64,000 bases of DNA. Source: Platerodrilus igneus. Its lineage: Eukaryota; Arthropoda; Insecta; Coleoptera; Lycidae. Made by a program: the position numbers and the translations under genes. Shown here in pieces: positions 46,689 through 57,841 of the stretch. The notes below the pieces were generated by a model. The model did not search any database, was not told the origin of the DNA, and worked only from the letters and a program-made list of their open reading frames with translations. The stretch lies in assembly GCA_036346225.1 (NCBI GenBank), contig JARFIW010000995.1, forward strand, positions 3,991,216-4,055,215. The letters run 5' to 3'. Within the stretch, counting starts at the first letter, position 1; each line of letters opens with the position of its first letter.

Positions 46689-47189
46689 CTAAGGCCAAAC
46701 CTCGAGTATGCGACCATTCCTTGACCCCGATCGACGACGAAGGTAATTGATTACAAATGTTCGGTAAAATATAACAATCAATTCCATATGCTGGAGACCG
46801 TGCTCGAGGGACTGACTACACGATAGTGCACCAGACACCAACGACGAATTCAAGCCAAGTCCTTGAACAGTGACATTGGCTCTCCGTTTCCTTAAACCTA
46901 ATTTCTGACGGCACCTTTCAGTCATAAAACTTTCCATGGATCCGTTATCTAATATTACACGAACAGATTGCAATGTTCCTGTATAATCAAGAACCGACAC
47001 CATTGCCGTAGCTAACAGCGTGGTTGTGTGTTCTAATGACGTCGAAATCAACGAACTAGTGACAGGTTGTTCATGCACAACCGACGACGACAGATTGTCT
47101 TCACTAGGTCTACTAGTAGAAGTAAGTCTAGGCGCCGCTCTCCAAGGAGACGCTGACCTTTGACGATGGGTTTGTCGGCGTGGCGACAC
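46689..47189 (-). pseudogene. BEL protease
   Basis: Contains SVRVILDNGSMESFMTERCR, where DNGS stands at the aspartic protease active site (as in other BEL proteins), then LGLRKRRANVTVQGLG. An Arg/Ser-rich linker precedes it. Confidence 0.75.
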
Positions 47190-48389
47190 CGATTTTCTTG
47201 TTTATCGAAGTGAAGCAACGAATTGTGCGACTGATGACATTTTCTACGACCAATCTAACGTACAATTTTTCATCGAATGTGAAGGATTTAAACATTTAAT
47301 GCAAAGATTTTAAGCTTTACCACCTCAAATCTTTCTTGAGGGTTTTATCGAGAAACTGCTTACATCTATAAATAGGATGCACAGCTTGACAGAAACTACA
47401 ATTTTAACATCATTGGTGGTACCAACTAAAGAGGTTTTAGCCGAAGTGCTAACGAACCTTCCTTTTTCTCTTTCTTTAACGGAATCTCGAGATTTTAAGC
47501 ATGTTCCTGAAGCAATGTCATTGATTTCCAACACTTTACATTGTTTTTCAATGTACGACCTTAAATCTTTAAACGACGGAATTTCGTCATTATTTCCTAA
47601 TTCAAACGCTTTAAAATGTTTGTATCTAATTTTTCGATAACAGATTAAACAACATGAAATCTAATAAATCTATTTCCATCTGCCTTAACGCGGATATATT
47701 TTCATCAAAACAACTAATTAATTGCCGGAGTTCCGCATGCGAGTCTGAGGAACTGACCTTAGGGCATTTTTCGAGAGCATTAAAATATGTTGAAAGTAAT
47801 AACCTCTTGGACTGAAAACGATTAGTAATGATTTTATAGGCTTCCACGTATGCATAATCATTTAATGGCAAGTGTTTTATCAATGCACGCGACGACTCAT
47901 CTAATGTATCAACGAGATGGCAAAATTTTTCAACGGTGACAAACTGACATTATCATGAATCAACCGCTTATAAATTGCATTGTAACTCTCAAAATCTGAA
48001 ATTCGTCCGGAGAAGCGGGGAACTGAAAAATGTTTCAAGCGAATTCCTCCACAATTCGACGAAAAAGAATTATTCATATTTTCCACCTTTGGCTTATTTT
48101 CTACCCGATCTAATTCGCATTGTTCAGCGATAATACGAATATCTAATAGGTAATCATCGATTTTCACCCTAAGAGCAGAAAATTCATCCAATTGTTCACT
48201 TTCTTCATCAAAGAAAATATCCTTGCAAAAGGATTTGAAAAGCGTTTCAATCTGTTCGACAGTTTTAATCGACGCTCTAATTAAAGCAATCGATACGTTT
48301 TCCGGTTGGTTTATTTTACTGTAAATGTGATCCAACCTTTTAACTACAAATTTAGCTTCAAGAATAGCTTTATCAATTGATATAACCAT
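47190..48389 (-). pseudogene. BEL gag
   Basis: The first 162 codons (47901-48389) are helical, with LKHFSVPRFSGRISDFESYN as in the DUF1759 Gag region. A second frame (47626-47883) reads IKHLPLNDYAYVEAYKIITN. A zinc knuckle appears in pieces (CIKCLNPSHSMKNC, about 47255-47300). Two or more frameshifts. Confidence 0.75.
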
Positions 48390-48908
48390 ATTTGATTAAT
48401 GATTAATGAACGACAATAAAATTAATGTAAAAACAATGCGTAACTCGAATACGCTAAATTACTAATTCATCTACGAAATTAAATTATTAATAGAAAAATG
48501 CACCTAACTACAGTGCTTGCCCGACAAAGCTTTTAAGGTTTCAAATAAATACCAATAACCCCTTTGTTATACAAGTTGCATGAACCCGAATGGTTCCTCC
48601 AACTTGAACCGACAAATAAGGTAAAGCTTTACAATACAATACCCCTCATAAATAGTTTACATAAAAGGATACCGACGACGACCCTAATCTTTGCCACAAA
48701 GGATAAGGAATGTATTGTAAAATCTACAGTAAATGTGTAAGCAAGATGTTCTTTTCTGTGTAACACGTTTAACCATAATAAAACTACGACAATTTTATAA
48801 ATTTAAGTATAAGGAGTTTAAAGGATAGGAACTAATTATTTAATTAAAGATCCAGCGATGAAGGCCAATTTTGTTCACGCGGGGTCTTATAAATTTATAC
48901 ATCGACTT

Positions 48909-49268
48909 ACCTCCGCGGTGTTTTGTTTTTCTAAGCTGCAGTTCCTATTCTTTCAACCAAGTGGACTGTATGCGAATTGAGTCTATGTTACGTTACACTT
49001 GCACTGAGGTTTTAGGTTTTAACAACGAAAGTCTGCTGCGGCACTTGACTAACTTAGGGTACTGAACGAAGAAACACGACCGTTCTGCTTCAATATCCAT
49101 AAGAAAGTGTTTGTTCACTACTCTGTCCACCTTATTCACAAATGCACAAGGAATTTTTATGGCAGGATATAAGGGAACAAGGGATGACAGTTTTACTACT
49201 AGATTTACGACTACAAATTTAAATAACTTAAAATTAACCACGCGAACGTGCGACAAAGAAACCGAACA
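48909..49268 (-). repeat. BEL 5' LTR
   Basis: 360 bp, partner of 42746-43092. Confidence 0.9.
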
Positions 49269-49363
49269 TGCTCCTTATATGAGTTGTGTTTATTTTTGTG
49301 TGTGGACATGAGCCTCCTGGTGATAACTCATCTGTTTTTAAAACATTTAGTCACTAGATGCGT

Positions 49364-49365
<2 letters not shown>

Positions 49366-49431
<66 letters not shown>
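49366..49431. repeat. (TA)n microsatellite
   Basis: Uninterrupted TA run of about 65 bp. The isoleucine/tyrosine-repeat frames on both strands are an artefact of it. Confidence 0.95.
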
Positions 49432-49433
<2 letters not shown>

Positions 49434-49468
49434 ACAAGTAATTTGCAGTCCGCAATAAGAAATAGTAT

Positions 49469-49775
49469 ATAAAGTAAGAGATGTATCTGTAAACAAACTC
49501 TTATGAAAATAATAAGAGCTATTGACAAATACAAATCGGGCTGGTAGTTATATAGCCATTAACAAAACATTAGCTTTATTACTTCACAAGGGAGGAAATG
49601 TCCACTGATGAGGCTTAACAAGCCGAAACCATTGGTCAGTAGATGTTTCCTCCCTTGTGAAGTAATAAAGCTAATGTTTTGTTAATGGCTATATAACTAC
49701 CAGCCCGATTTGTATTTGTCAATAGCACTTATTATTTTCATAAGGCTTTGTTTACAGATACATCTTACTAGGGCT
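49469..49775. repeat. Large palindrome with ~135-bp arms
   Basis: 49469-49599 and 49645-49775 are near-perfect inverted copies (for example acttcacaagggaggaaa / tttcctcccttgtgaagt). The central 45 bases hold a hammerhead ribozyme core. Differences between arms are few (such as aaactctt / aaagcctt), so it is either young or maintained. Confidence 0.85.
49588..49662 (+). ncRNA. Hammerhead-ribozyme-like motif (type I)
   Basis: Core CTGATGA (49605-49611), helix II GGCTT-AAC-AAGCC (49612-49624, 5 perfect pairs), GAAA (49625-49628), a short helix III A-CC / GG-T with loop ATT (49628-49636), and the cleavage base C at 49637 preceded by GT. Helix I is closed by a 13-bp perfect stem (ACAAGGGAGGAAA with TTTCCTCCCTTGT) that goes on into the palindrome arms. 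All invariant core bases of a hammerhead are present. The weak point is the part of helix I next to the core (TGTCCA against AGTAGATG), which pairs only in places. Such minimal type I hammerheads are known from Penelope-like elements and retrozymes. Activity is inferred, not shown. Confidence 0.65.
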
Positions 49776-50026
49776 CATATAATTGACCACTTTGCTTCAG
49801 AAAAGAAGACCACAACACAACAGTTATATATTTTCGAAACACTTAGAAAAAGTGCCCAAATTTTAACCAAGACTGTTAAAGTGAGATTACAATCATAGAC
49901 TGCTTTGCTTAAATTACTCGTAATACAAAATGTTTGAAAAATACAATGTTCTTATATTTCAATTTGCTAAGAGTGGCTCTAAAAAGACAAAGCAAAACAC
50001 AAGCTTACAAACATTAAAAAACTTAC

Positions 50027-50236
50027 TTTTAGAACATCAAAATGGCGTAGAAGTTCTTCAAGTATGAAGTTTCTGGTTCCATAATAGCTGCATTTACAGA
50101 GAGGACAACTATCCAAATTTCTTTTGCAAGCTGAGCACAAATGATGTCCATGTCTACACTGTTCAACAATCCCTACTTCTGGTACATCAAGACAAACAGG
50201 ACATTGAAGCAACTCCTCCATCTCCTTCCAGCCCCA
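50027..50236 (-). CDS. RING-finger gene, exon 1 (Siah-like E3 ligase)
   Basis: A 70-codon phase-0 exon with acceptor ttcttttgtag| and consensus donor AAA|GTAAGT. It encodes a C3HC4-type RING: LLQCPVCLDVPEVGIVEQCR then HGHHLCSACKRNLDSCPLCK, followed by GTRNFILEELLRHFDVLK. The spacing and the R-N-x-x-L-E segment after the last Cys pair are those of Siah/Sina-type RINGs, which recruit E2 enzymes to ubiquitinate targets. Translation probably starts at the ATG five codons in (GGAGATGG); if an upstream exon is spliced on, five more codons (WGWKE) are coding. The gene extends left on the minus strand through exons at 37867-37622 and 13034-12514. Confidence 0.8.
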
Positions 50237-50749
50237 CTACAAAAGAAAATTTATTACATAATTATATTATATGTATGGTATATTCTTATGTTTAACAAAC
50301 CTAGACTTCATTGAACTTTATTAACTTTATATATAATAGATTAGGACAGGGATGTTCAAATAGCAGCATGCATGATATATGTGGCTTCCGTGTACATTCC
50401 TGTGGCATGCAAAAACTTGTATCTTATGCATATCAAATAAAATAAACTTTTCTACAGTCAAATATAAAAATTTATTTAGAAACTTTATTTTGTATGCACT
50501 CAAAATAGCTAATACAACAATCTACTCTGACAAACAATATTAATATCCCTTAAAAACTATGAATATTGAAAAGCAGTTAAAGTATCAATATAAATATATA
50601 TCGTGTGGTCTGTGTGTATTTTGCTTGTGAGAAAACTGTCGGTTGAGGGAATAAATCTAACACTACTGGAATACGGTATTATTGCTATTAAATCTCAATA
50701 GCATGTTCATGCCACAGTTATATTTATTTATTATTTATTAACTCAATCC
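50237..50749. other. No gene seen upstream of the RING exon
   Basis: AT-rich; may be intron or 5' flank of the RING gene. No clear promoter elements were recognised. Confidence 0.35.
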
Positions 50750-52224
50750 AAACAGGTTCAAAACTTAATTACATGAATAAATCTTAATGTAATTAACTTA
50801 ACAATGAATTTACGTTATCACAAACATACCCATCTAAATATATTTGCACATACACACACACACATCACACACCCACACTCGCACTCATGTATGCATGCAT
50901 CCTTATGTATGTACGGATCTTGTTTACCTATTTTCTAGTTTCCTTACATAGCGATATGCCCACTAACTCATGTTTCTTGGATGTAACGATTTCTATATTC
51001 ATCAAGTAAAAAATTCTTGAATTAGCTCTACCCATATTATAGAATCAATTTACTCAAAAATATTTTATAAGAATGTGCTCAAGTCTAAATCTAACAGTAT
51101 ATAAATCTCGTTTATTAATCGCTACATCATGCTGTATGATAAATGTATGAACAAAGTAGCCATTGGTAATCTAAAAAGTGTAACTGCACAAAAATTTTGG
51201 TGCCGTACACTTAGTTTAAATTTCCGAAGTTTTGTAGTTCTATAACTTGTAACGGTCTCGCGTGAAAAAGATATTATGTAAATGAAGAGACTGTATTTGA
51301 AATTCATGTCTAAGTTGTACAAATCATACTGTTTTGTAAATTGGGATGAATTCTGTATTTTTTCAGATACAAATATGTAAAAATTTATTTTGTACTTTAT
51401 CTAATTGTTTCACTTGGTACGTTAAATGTGGATGTCACATTGTAGACATACTCAATTATTGACCGCACTAAAGAGACAAAATTTTTATGATTTTTATATT
51501 TTGAAACCAACTGGATTGTCTTATAAAGCCCGGCATTTCATACCTTTCAGATGTTATTTTTTTCAATATGTGGGTTGCAATTTAATTTATCGGTATAGGT
51601 GACATCTAAGTCTGTTACTTTTAACCTCTGCTAATGATTGCTCATTGATAGTATTTGTTAGTATAATTATATAGCAATGGCATCTTACATCTTAAGAATG
51701 TCATCACTAACCACTTTAGAATATTAAAATGTAACATATTTTGGCAACTCCTGTTGTAGATTTTGTTTAGATCTCGTTGTAAATTCAGTTTTGTGCATTT
51801 TTGAAAATATTTTTTGATCATCAGCAAACATTAACAATTGTGTAAATTCCAAAGTATCTGGTAGGTCATTGATGAATGTTAAAAATAACAACAGACCTAA
51901 ATTCATACCTTGTGAAACTCCCGAATTTGCTTTGATCTTGCCAAATGTATTACTGTTGAAGTTTACAATAAAGGTATGGGATTTTAAGTACAATGCAACA
52001 TTTTTTAACATAGTGCTTGATACACCATAATATGCCAGTTTGTTTAAAAGTATCTGATGATGTACTTATCAAATGCTTTTGCAAATTATTTGCTATAAAT
52101 TATATGAACATTTGAAATCAGTAATTAGCAGTGCTCTTTGTATTGAAAAAAATTAACATCAACTAACTTATATATACTTACTAACAAAATTTACGAATCT
52201 TTAGAAAATAGTGAGCAATTTGAT

Positions 52225-52273
<49 letters not shown>

Positions 52274-53035
52274 TTTTAGATAGTTTTTTACACAACGTAA
52301 GTTGATAAATACTAACGTATAAACATCAAATTGCTCACTATTTTCTAAAGATTCGTAAGTTAGTTGATGTTAATTTTTTTCAATACAAAGAGCACTGCTA
52401 ATTACTGGTTTCAAATGTTCATATAATTTATAGCAAATAATTTGTTCCATCAATTTTGATGGAGTAGAAGTAATCGATATTGCCCTATAATTTTGTACTT
52501 CAGATCTTGGCACACTTTTATGTGATAAAACAATAATCAATTTTTTTCAAATTTCAGGTAACGTCAAACTTTCTATGATCAAATTGAAAACCTACAGAGG
52601 AATATGAAGATACTCTGGACATCCTTTTAAAATGTATGGAGGAATCATATCAATACCCGCTGTTGTTTTGTCTTCAGTCATTTTACGGCATTACTAAAAT
52701 CTTCGCTTGTTATATGCTGTCTGAATGTCCGTTGCATCATTGATGCCGCGCACTTCTTCTTTAATGTTATAAGTAGAGTTGGCATTATTCGTATATACTG
52801 ATTAAAGTTTGTTTCTTTGTAGTTGATGACAGCTTCAGGTCTGCACATTTTCTAAGATGTGACAAATTGAGGAAATAATTGTTAATCACCTGATGGTCAA
52901 CTTGTACTTTGTTTTGTTTAATTAACTGAGTTATTCTTTTTGACAAGTCTCCTTTATGGCAATTCAAAGACTTTTGCATCCAACCTTCTCCAGGTTTGTT
53001 ATTTACAATTTGTTTTATTAGCTTTATAAGCATTA
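50750..53035 (-). pseudogene. Jockey-like LINE remnant with internal inverted duplication
   Basis: From right to left: a pre-RT frame (52785-53033), then GIDMIPPYILKGCPEYLHIP-like sequence (about 52590-52660) and YRAISITSTPSKLMEQIICY-like sequence (about 52430-52500). After the inverted duplication comes GVSQGMNLGLLLFLTFINDL (51860-51930) with the catalytic LLMFADDQKIFSKM (about 51795-51840), and finally VTDLDVTYTDKLNCNPHIEK (about 51560-51620) with LVRSIIEYVYNVT. The order is that of the RT of a Jockey/CR1-type element. Many stops. Its left end is uncertain. Confidence 0.75.
52082..52443. repeat. Inverted duplication of RT sequence with (TA)n loop
   Basis: 52082-52229 and 52320-52443 are inverted copies (cagtgctctttgtattgaaa / tttcaatacaaagagcactg). 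The left arm has an extra ~23 bp near 52172-52194. The loop is a TA run (52229-52269) plus about 50 bp. Confidence 0.85.
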
Positions 53036-56000
53036 TTATTAAAATTACTTCAATTTGTTAATTTTTTTTTAAAAAAATGTTCTCCTTTCAGATTCAATTT
53101 CAAATATGGTACGTAGCATTATCCAACTTTATAAAAATAATATCCTACTTAAGAAAATACCGATTTTCAACAAAAATGTCAGTTTCTCAAAACTACCAGT
53201 TTTAGAAGTGAAATGGTATAGACATGAATTGAAGAGCTTTAATAGCTTTACCAATCTGCATGCAAAGTACTCCATGTAAAATAACAAGTTTTTGCTATTT
53301 AAAATTTGCAAAAAGTTTAGGAATGACTATAAACACTTTGTGTAACTAAATTGTCAAATATATGCATATTTAGCAAGGAGCGGGCCTTTGTTTATCCGTG
53401 ATTAAATATTAACTGAAGATTTTAAAGCTAAACGAGCTCGCACTTTTTAAATCAATGTTTTTTCAAAAATTTAAAAAACAATAGTAAATTCAAAACGCTC
53501 CAGTTAGAACAAAAATAAAAATATGCTTGTAGTGCATTCAGAAAGAGCAATCAAAATGCGACAAAATATAGGGTGCTCAATTTAAAAAACAGATCGGCAC
53601 AGAGAAACAATTAATCAATTATCTTGTATGTTTAAAAATACATTACAAGTATGCAATGGTGAGCATCCTACAACCTTTATTTGAAACACTTTTTAAATAT
53701 ATATGATAGATAATAAATGTGATGTTGAACTTCCTTACACTAATGGGTTGCCTATATATTAATTTATTTGTTTATAACAAAGTAGCCTATTTCAAAAAAA
53801 TTTTTTTGCAAAAAATTGGGGATATTACACTGGTGCAATGAAATTTCCCTATGCATGCATGTTTCATTCTGTTTCTACAATTTTTACCTTGATGCTTAGT
53901 CCATGAGATCAACTACATATGAAATAAAAGAAATGAATTATGTTATATCTTAGCATCATCTTCACAGTTGCAACTTTCAGGACACAATCTGTTTTGTCTA
54001 AAAATATTTTTTTAAAGTTATCGTAATATTAGTCTATTTCACACAGCCTTTACTTCATTATCATTCTTATACAATCATACACTGCTTCAATAGTCAAGAA
54101 AGCGATAAAACTATAGAGCCAAAATTAATACCAGCTCAATGTATTTTTTGAAAAATAAGATAAATACAAGAGCAATATAATATCTGGTTCGTGACAGGGA
54201 AGAACAGTCCATTAGTTTTAATTAAACAAAGAATTTTTGTAGTTCTCGATTAAATATATTAGGCGGATTAATAACAGTTTGTCCAATTTGAAAAAATTGT
54301 TTTAAATATTTTCTCCAAACGTAATCTGGAAATTCAGAGTTTTATCAAGTACTTGTTGTACCAAACATGGTAGGAATCTTGTGTGTGCTTGACAATACTT
54401 ACATGTGAAGAAGATAACTCTCATCCCAAATTGGGCATATTATTTGAAAACAAATGTTCACTTTCTTGAACTCAAACCTGAAACCTTTGGGCCATAAGCC
54501 CTATGAATATTTGATAGTGCAATGGCTTTCTGTATTCCCCATCATACTAAAATAATGGCAACTTGGAAACTTCTCATTCCTGTCGATTGTTACACTATGT
54601 ATATATTCCTTGTACTAAACAACGCTGTAAAATAAACAATTATAAACTGTTATGATGTCATGAACTCTAGTGTGGGCAATGCTTGTCATGTAGTCATTCA
54701 ACAGCTTTGTACAACAAAAGAATCACACTATGTAAAGCTATTTGATGAATCAGCATCCAAGATAAATTGGTTTTCATAAATGATATCACCAATAAGTTAA
54801 AACAAATGATTAACAAAGAAATACAATATGGTTAAAAGTTGTATGAAAATATGATATGGAAAATATAAACTTTTAAAGTTATGATGGTGTTTTATAGTAG
54901 AAGAATTAGGGGTTACAACAAGCATTCGAAAACCTGTTACATTAAACTAAAAATTATGCAAACTACTCAGAAATAGGCAGCTTCCAAAACAAAAAATATA
55001 GAACAGCATCGAGCCAATCACTATTATTGCCTTAATTTTCATTTCTTTTTATTTTTTTCATTTATCGTTGGTGCTACAATAGTAGATAGAAGTCAAATTA
55101 TCAAAAATTAGTTACATAACATATGCTACTTAGGATTTCAATTAGTCTTATTACGAATGAAATAGGCGTTAAATGTTTTAAACGTTAATTTGCCCCAAAG
55201 GGGCAGGGACCTCGAAACAACATAAGGAATGATCAGCTAACTGTAATGGTGCAGGAGTGTGTTCTTATGAATAAATGAGAAATGGGAAAATAAAGAAATA
55301 CAAAAATAATAAATAACAAGGCTTAAAATACAAAATTCTACAATAGGTTAACAGTTACCCTGAAAGGTATGTCCTAATGCTAAAATAAAGGGCACCAAAT
55401 AGCCGAGTCTGTAACAGCAATTTTAATTATGTCATTTCTATGTGGAAGATGTAACAGTTCGTTTATACTGTCACAAATTCTGGAAGTTATGCAACTTTAG
55501 GTACTCGCCTTGTGTTACGAGTGTAATATTCATTTCAGTCTGTTAGTTGAAACGTAGTCGTGTGAGGATAAAATGCGCATTATAGTGTCTTGCTGTCTGT
55601 TCCATTCGATTTCTGATAAGAGATGGACGGAATACAGCATCTAGTTGTTAAAATAATTTTGCTATTGCATTGGGAGGTGATCCCATTTTGCAAAAATTGC
55701 ATCGTCGGTTAGGGGTAAGAATGTTTATCAACCTACATTAATTTTGCTCTAAGGGTTATCTGTTCTAGCGATTTATTGTATGCTTAAAGTGGTTTCACTG
55801 GCATCCGAAATTTATAGAATCGACACCTTCGGGCAATTGTTATAAAGAAGAATTTGTTAAATTTCAAAAATTATGTTGAAGGAATGATTGGGTCGTACGG
55901 CATGTGGTGTTCAAGATCAGTTGTTTGGAAGTCGGCTATGATGATCTTAAATTGCTAAGCAATCCAACCGTTACCTTATCCAAATGGGTCGCCTAGGTCA

Positions 56001-57355
56001 AGGACATAAATATTAATTTTCGATCAGGTATTTATGTATCTATCGATTGATAACGTAATCCCGTAAGTAATTTGTTAATTTGCAAGTTTAAAGTACTTGT
56101 ACTTAACTTAACTTTAATTTCATGGTTGAGTAAACCTATTTACTTAGATATTGTATATATTCTTCGACTTGATTTGAGCTCAATTAAGTCGGGTTAGTTT
56201 GGTAAATTTAAATTAAATAATGGTGATCAAGTCTAGTACTATTGTTAATTTTATTGAAGACTAAGTAGTTTTGATAAATATCTACTTTATGCAACTTCAA
56301 ATAACTCAAAGAAAGTGCTATTATTTTTTTTTGTAAATATTATATTACTAAGTAAATGTTGATTGATTTCTAGCTGTTATCTCATTGAAAACTTATGCGG
56401 GATTATTATTCTCTGTAGGTTGCTATTGCCGGAATAAGTACAAAGAACCTCGATTGCAATCCTGATGATAAGGTCTACTCTTGTAGTAAAGGAATTTTTT
56501 GGTTTAGGGTGTAGATTAAACTTAACGAAGTTAGTTTTCTTTATTGTATTACAGAGGTATAAGTTAAGGTGAATTCTACTTCCTTGTTTTAATCAATATA
56601 AAACCCGATCCGATAAGGGAGTCTAACAACTATAAGGTTCAAAGAGTTACAAGGTTACAAAAACTGTTATTCCGCATAAAAATTTCCTTGCTTTGTTATC
56701 CTAAAGTTGGTCGTAATTAAAGAAATTTTGCAAAATAAAATGCTCCTTCCAAATAAGACTATCACTGGAGTATCTGAATATCCTTTACAAACTTAACCTC
56801 TATTAAAATAAAAATAATTTCAATGCACACAAATATCCTTTCCTAAAAACAATTCCTAACCTTAATTCTGGTCAGGTGTGGCTAAAATAAATCCTAAAAG
56901 AGAAACAAAAAACTTAATCTAAGCCATCAACAAACCTATTGGCCACTCTAAATTTTCCTGCTTTCCCATTTAATTATAACACATTAACAAATCCCAAATT
57001 ATTGCCAATGACATTGATAACACAAAATACAGTAAATTCCAAGTTTCTGCTATCTTATTGTCCTTTCCACAATATGTAAGTTTTTATACTGTAGGTATGC
57101 AACCCAAGTTACACCTAACAAACTTCATAGGCGTCATAGAAACCCAAATGTGAACGTGCCTTAATATTTGACTCGCCAATCAACACACCTTAAAATCGAA
57201 TAGACTCGCCCGGGAATTCCGATTATTACAATACAAACATTAATTATAATGATCAAGGAGGTGAGCTTTCGTTTGTTGCTGAATATATTTTGACAGGCAA
57301 TAGCCAATAGCAAGCAATAACTTCTGATCTTCCGAGTTTAACCTTTTATCACAGT
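53036..57355. other. No gene recognised
   Basis: 4.3 kb of AT-rich DNA with no frame above about 60 codons and no recognisable domain. Slightly more complex sequence at 55190-56000 may be an old element, but no ends or motifs could be set. Confidence 0.4.
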
Positions 57356-57841
57356 TCACCAAAGTCTGGAAATTAAATCAGAAGGTTGTGCGTTATGCAC
57401 TAACGTGGATACTCCACGCCCTGTCGGCAAGGTGCACCAAATCCTACCATCAGGGTCTGGACTTCCACCAAAGGAAGTTACTGTGTAAAACATTTTGGTA
57501 TCAGCATCTACTGCTGAACACGGTTCACCGAGACCTGATGTCCGAGTCGTCCGTGACGTCCCCGTCTTCACTGCCCACCATCACTGAAGCAGACCTAGCT
57601 GCCTAAACATGTGAATACCACACCCTGCACCAGTTCCGACGCCTTTGAGGAAGAATCCGCCATCAGTATGCCGTTTCGCACCTCATATCACCCATAAGGG
57701 AATCCGCACAGTACATGACACAGGCATTGATCGATCTGCTACTTAGAGCACATGTACCGGCATCGATCCAACAAAACTATTACCTGCAGATCCCTGGTGA
57801 CAACGCATCTATGAGTACTTACTCCTACGTTAATACATTTT
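57356..57841 (+). pseudogene. Exon-like coding segment with two stops, family unknown
   Basis: A GC-richer island whose plus frame reads about 160 codons broken only by TAA (57604-57606) and TGA (57649-57651). It opens FTKVWKLNQKVVRYALTWIL right after a splice-acceptor-like tract (ccttttatcacag, to 57355), goes on with KSYHQGLDFHQRKLLCKTFW, YQHLLLNTVHRDLMSESSV, LPTITEADLAA, stop, TCEYHTLHQFRRL, stop, then GRIRHQYAVSHLISPIRESA, QYMTQALIDLLLRAHVPASI and QNYYLQIPGDNASMSTYSYV. A donor-like TAC|GTTAAT lies at 57832. The composition is that of a large helical host protein. The stops look like single substitutions (the TGA could be a former TGG). I do not recognise the gene. Confidence 0.5.

Larger units (their letters stand above)
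42746..49268 (-). mobile_element. Full-length BEL/Pao LTR retrotransposon
   Basis: 6.5 kb with LTRs at 42746-43092 (347 bp) and 48909-49268 (360 bp), both starting TGTTCGGTTTC on the minus strand and ending CACCGCGGAGGT. Order on the minus strand: gag with zinc knuckle, protease, RT, RNase H, integrase with a C-terminal DUF5641-type domain, as in BEL/Pao. Several frameshifts make it inactive. No target duplication was found (ttgca on the left, tgctc on the right), so the flanks may have been rearranged. Confidence 0.9.
37868..50026 (-). other. Intron 1 of the RING-finger gene (12.2 kb)
   Basis: Bounded by donor AAA|GTAAGT (50027/50026) and the acceptor before exon 2. The first 2.1 kb read from exon 2 (37868-40010) show no gene or recognisable repeat. 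The rest is RTE copy C, the BEL element and the hammerhead palindrome. Confidence 0.65.

Noticed and set aside
49248..49534. Open frames on both strands across the TA microsatellite
   Set aside because: Ile-Tyr repeats from (TA)n; no gene.
55400..56625. Possible LTR starting TGTAACAG with gagtc repeats near 55404 and 56620
   Set aside because: The right end does not finish in CA and no second copy or internal region exists.
57356..57571. 71-codon minus-strand frame over the exon-like island
   Set aside because: The plus-strand frame is far more protein-like and continues beyond it; the minus frame is its shadow.
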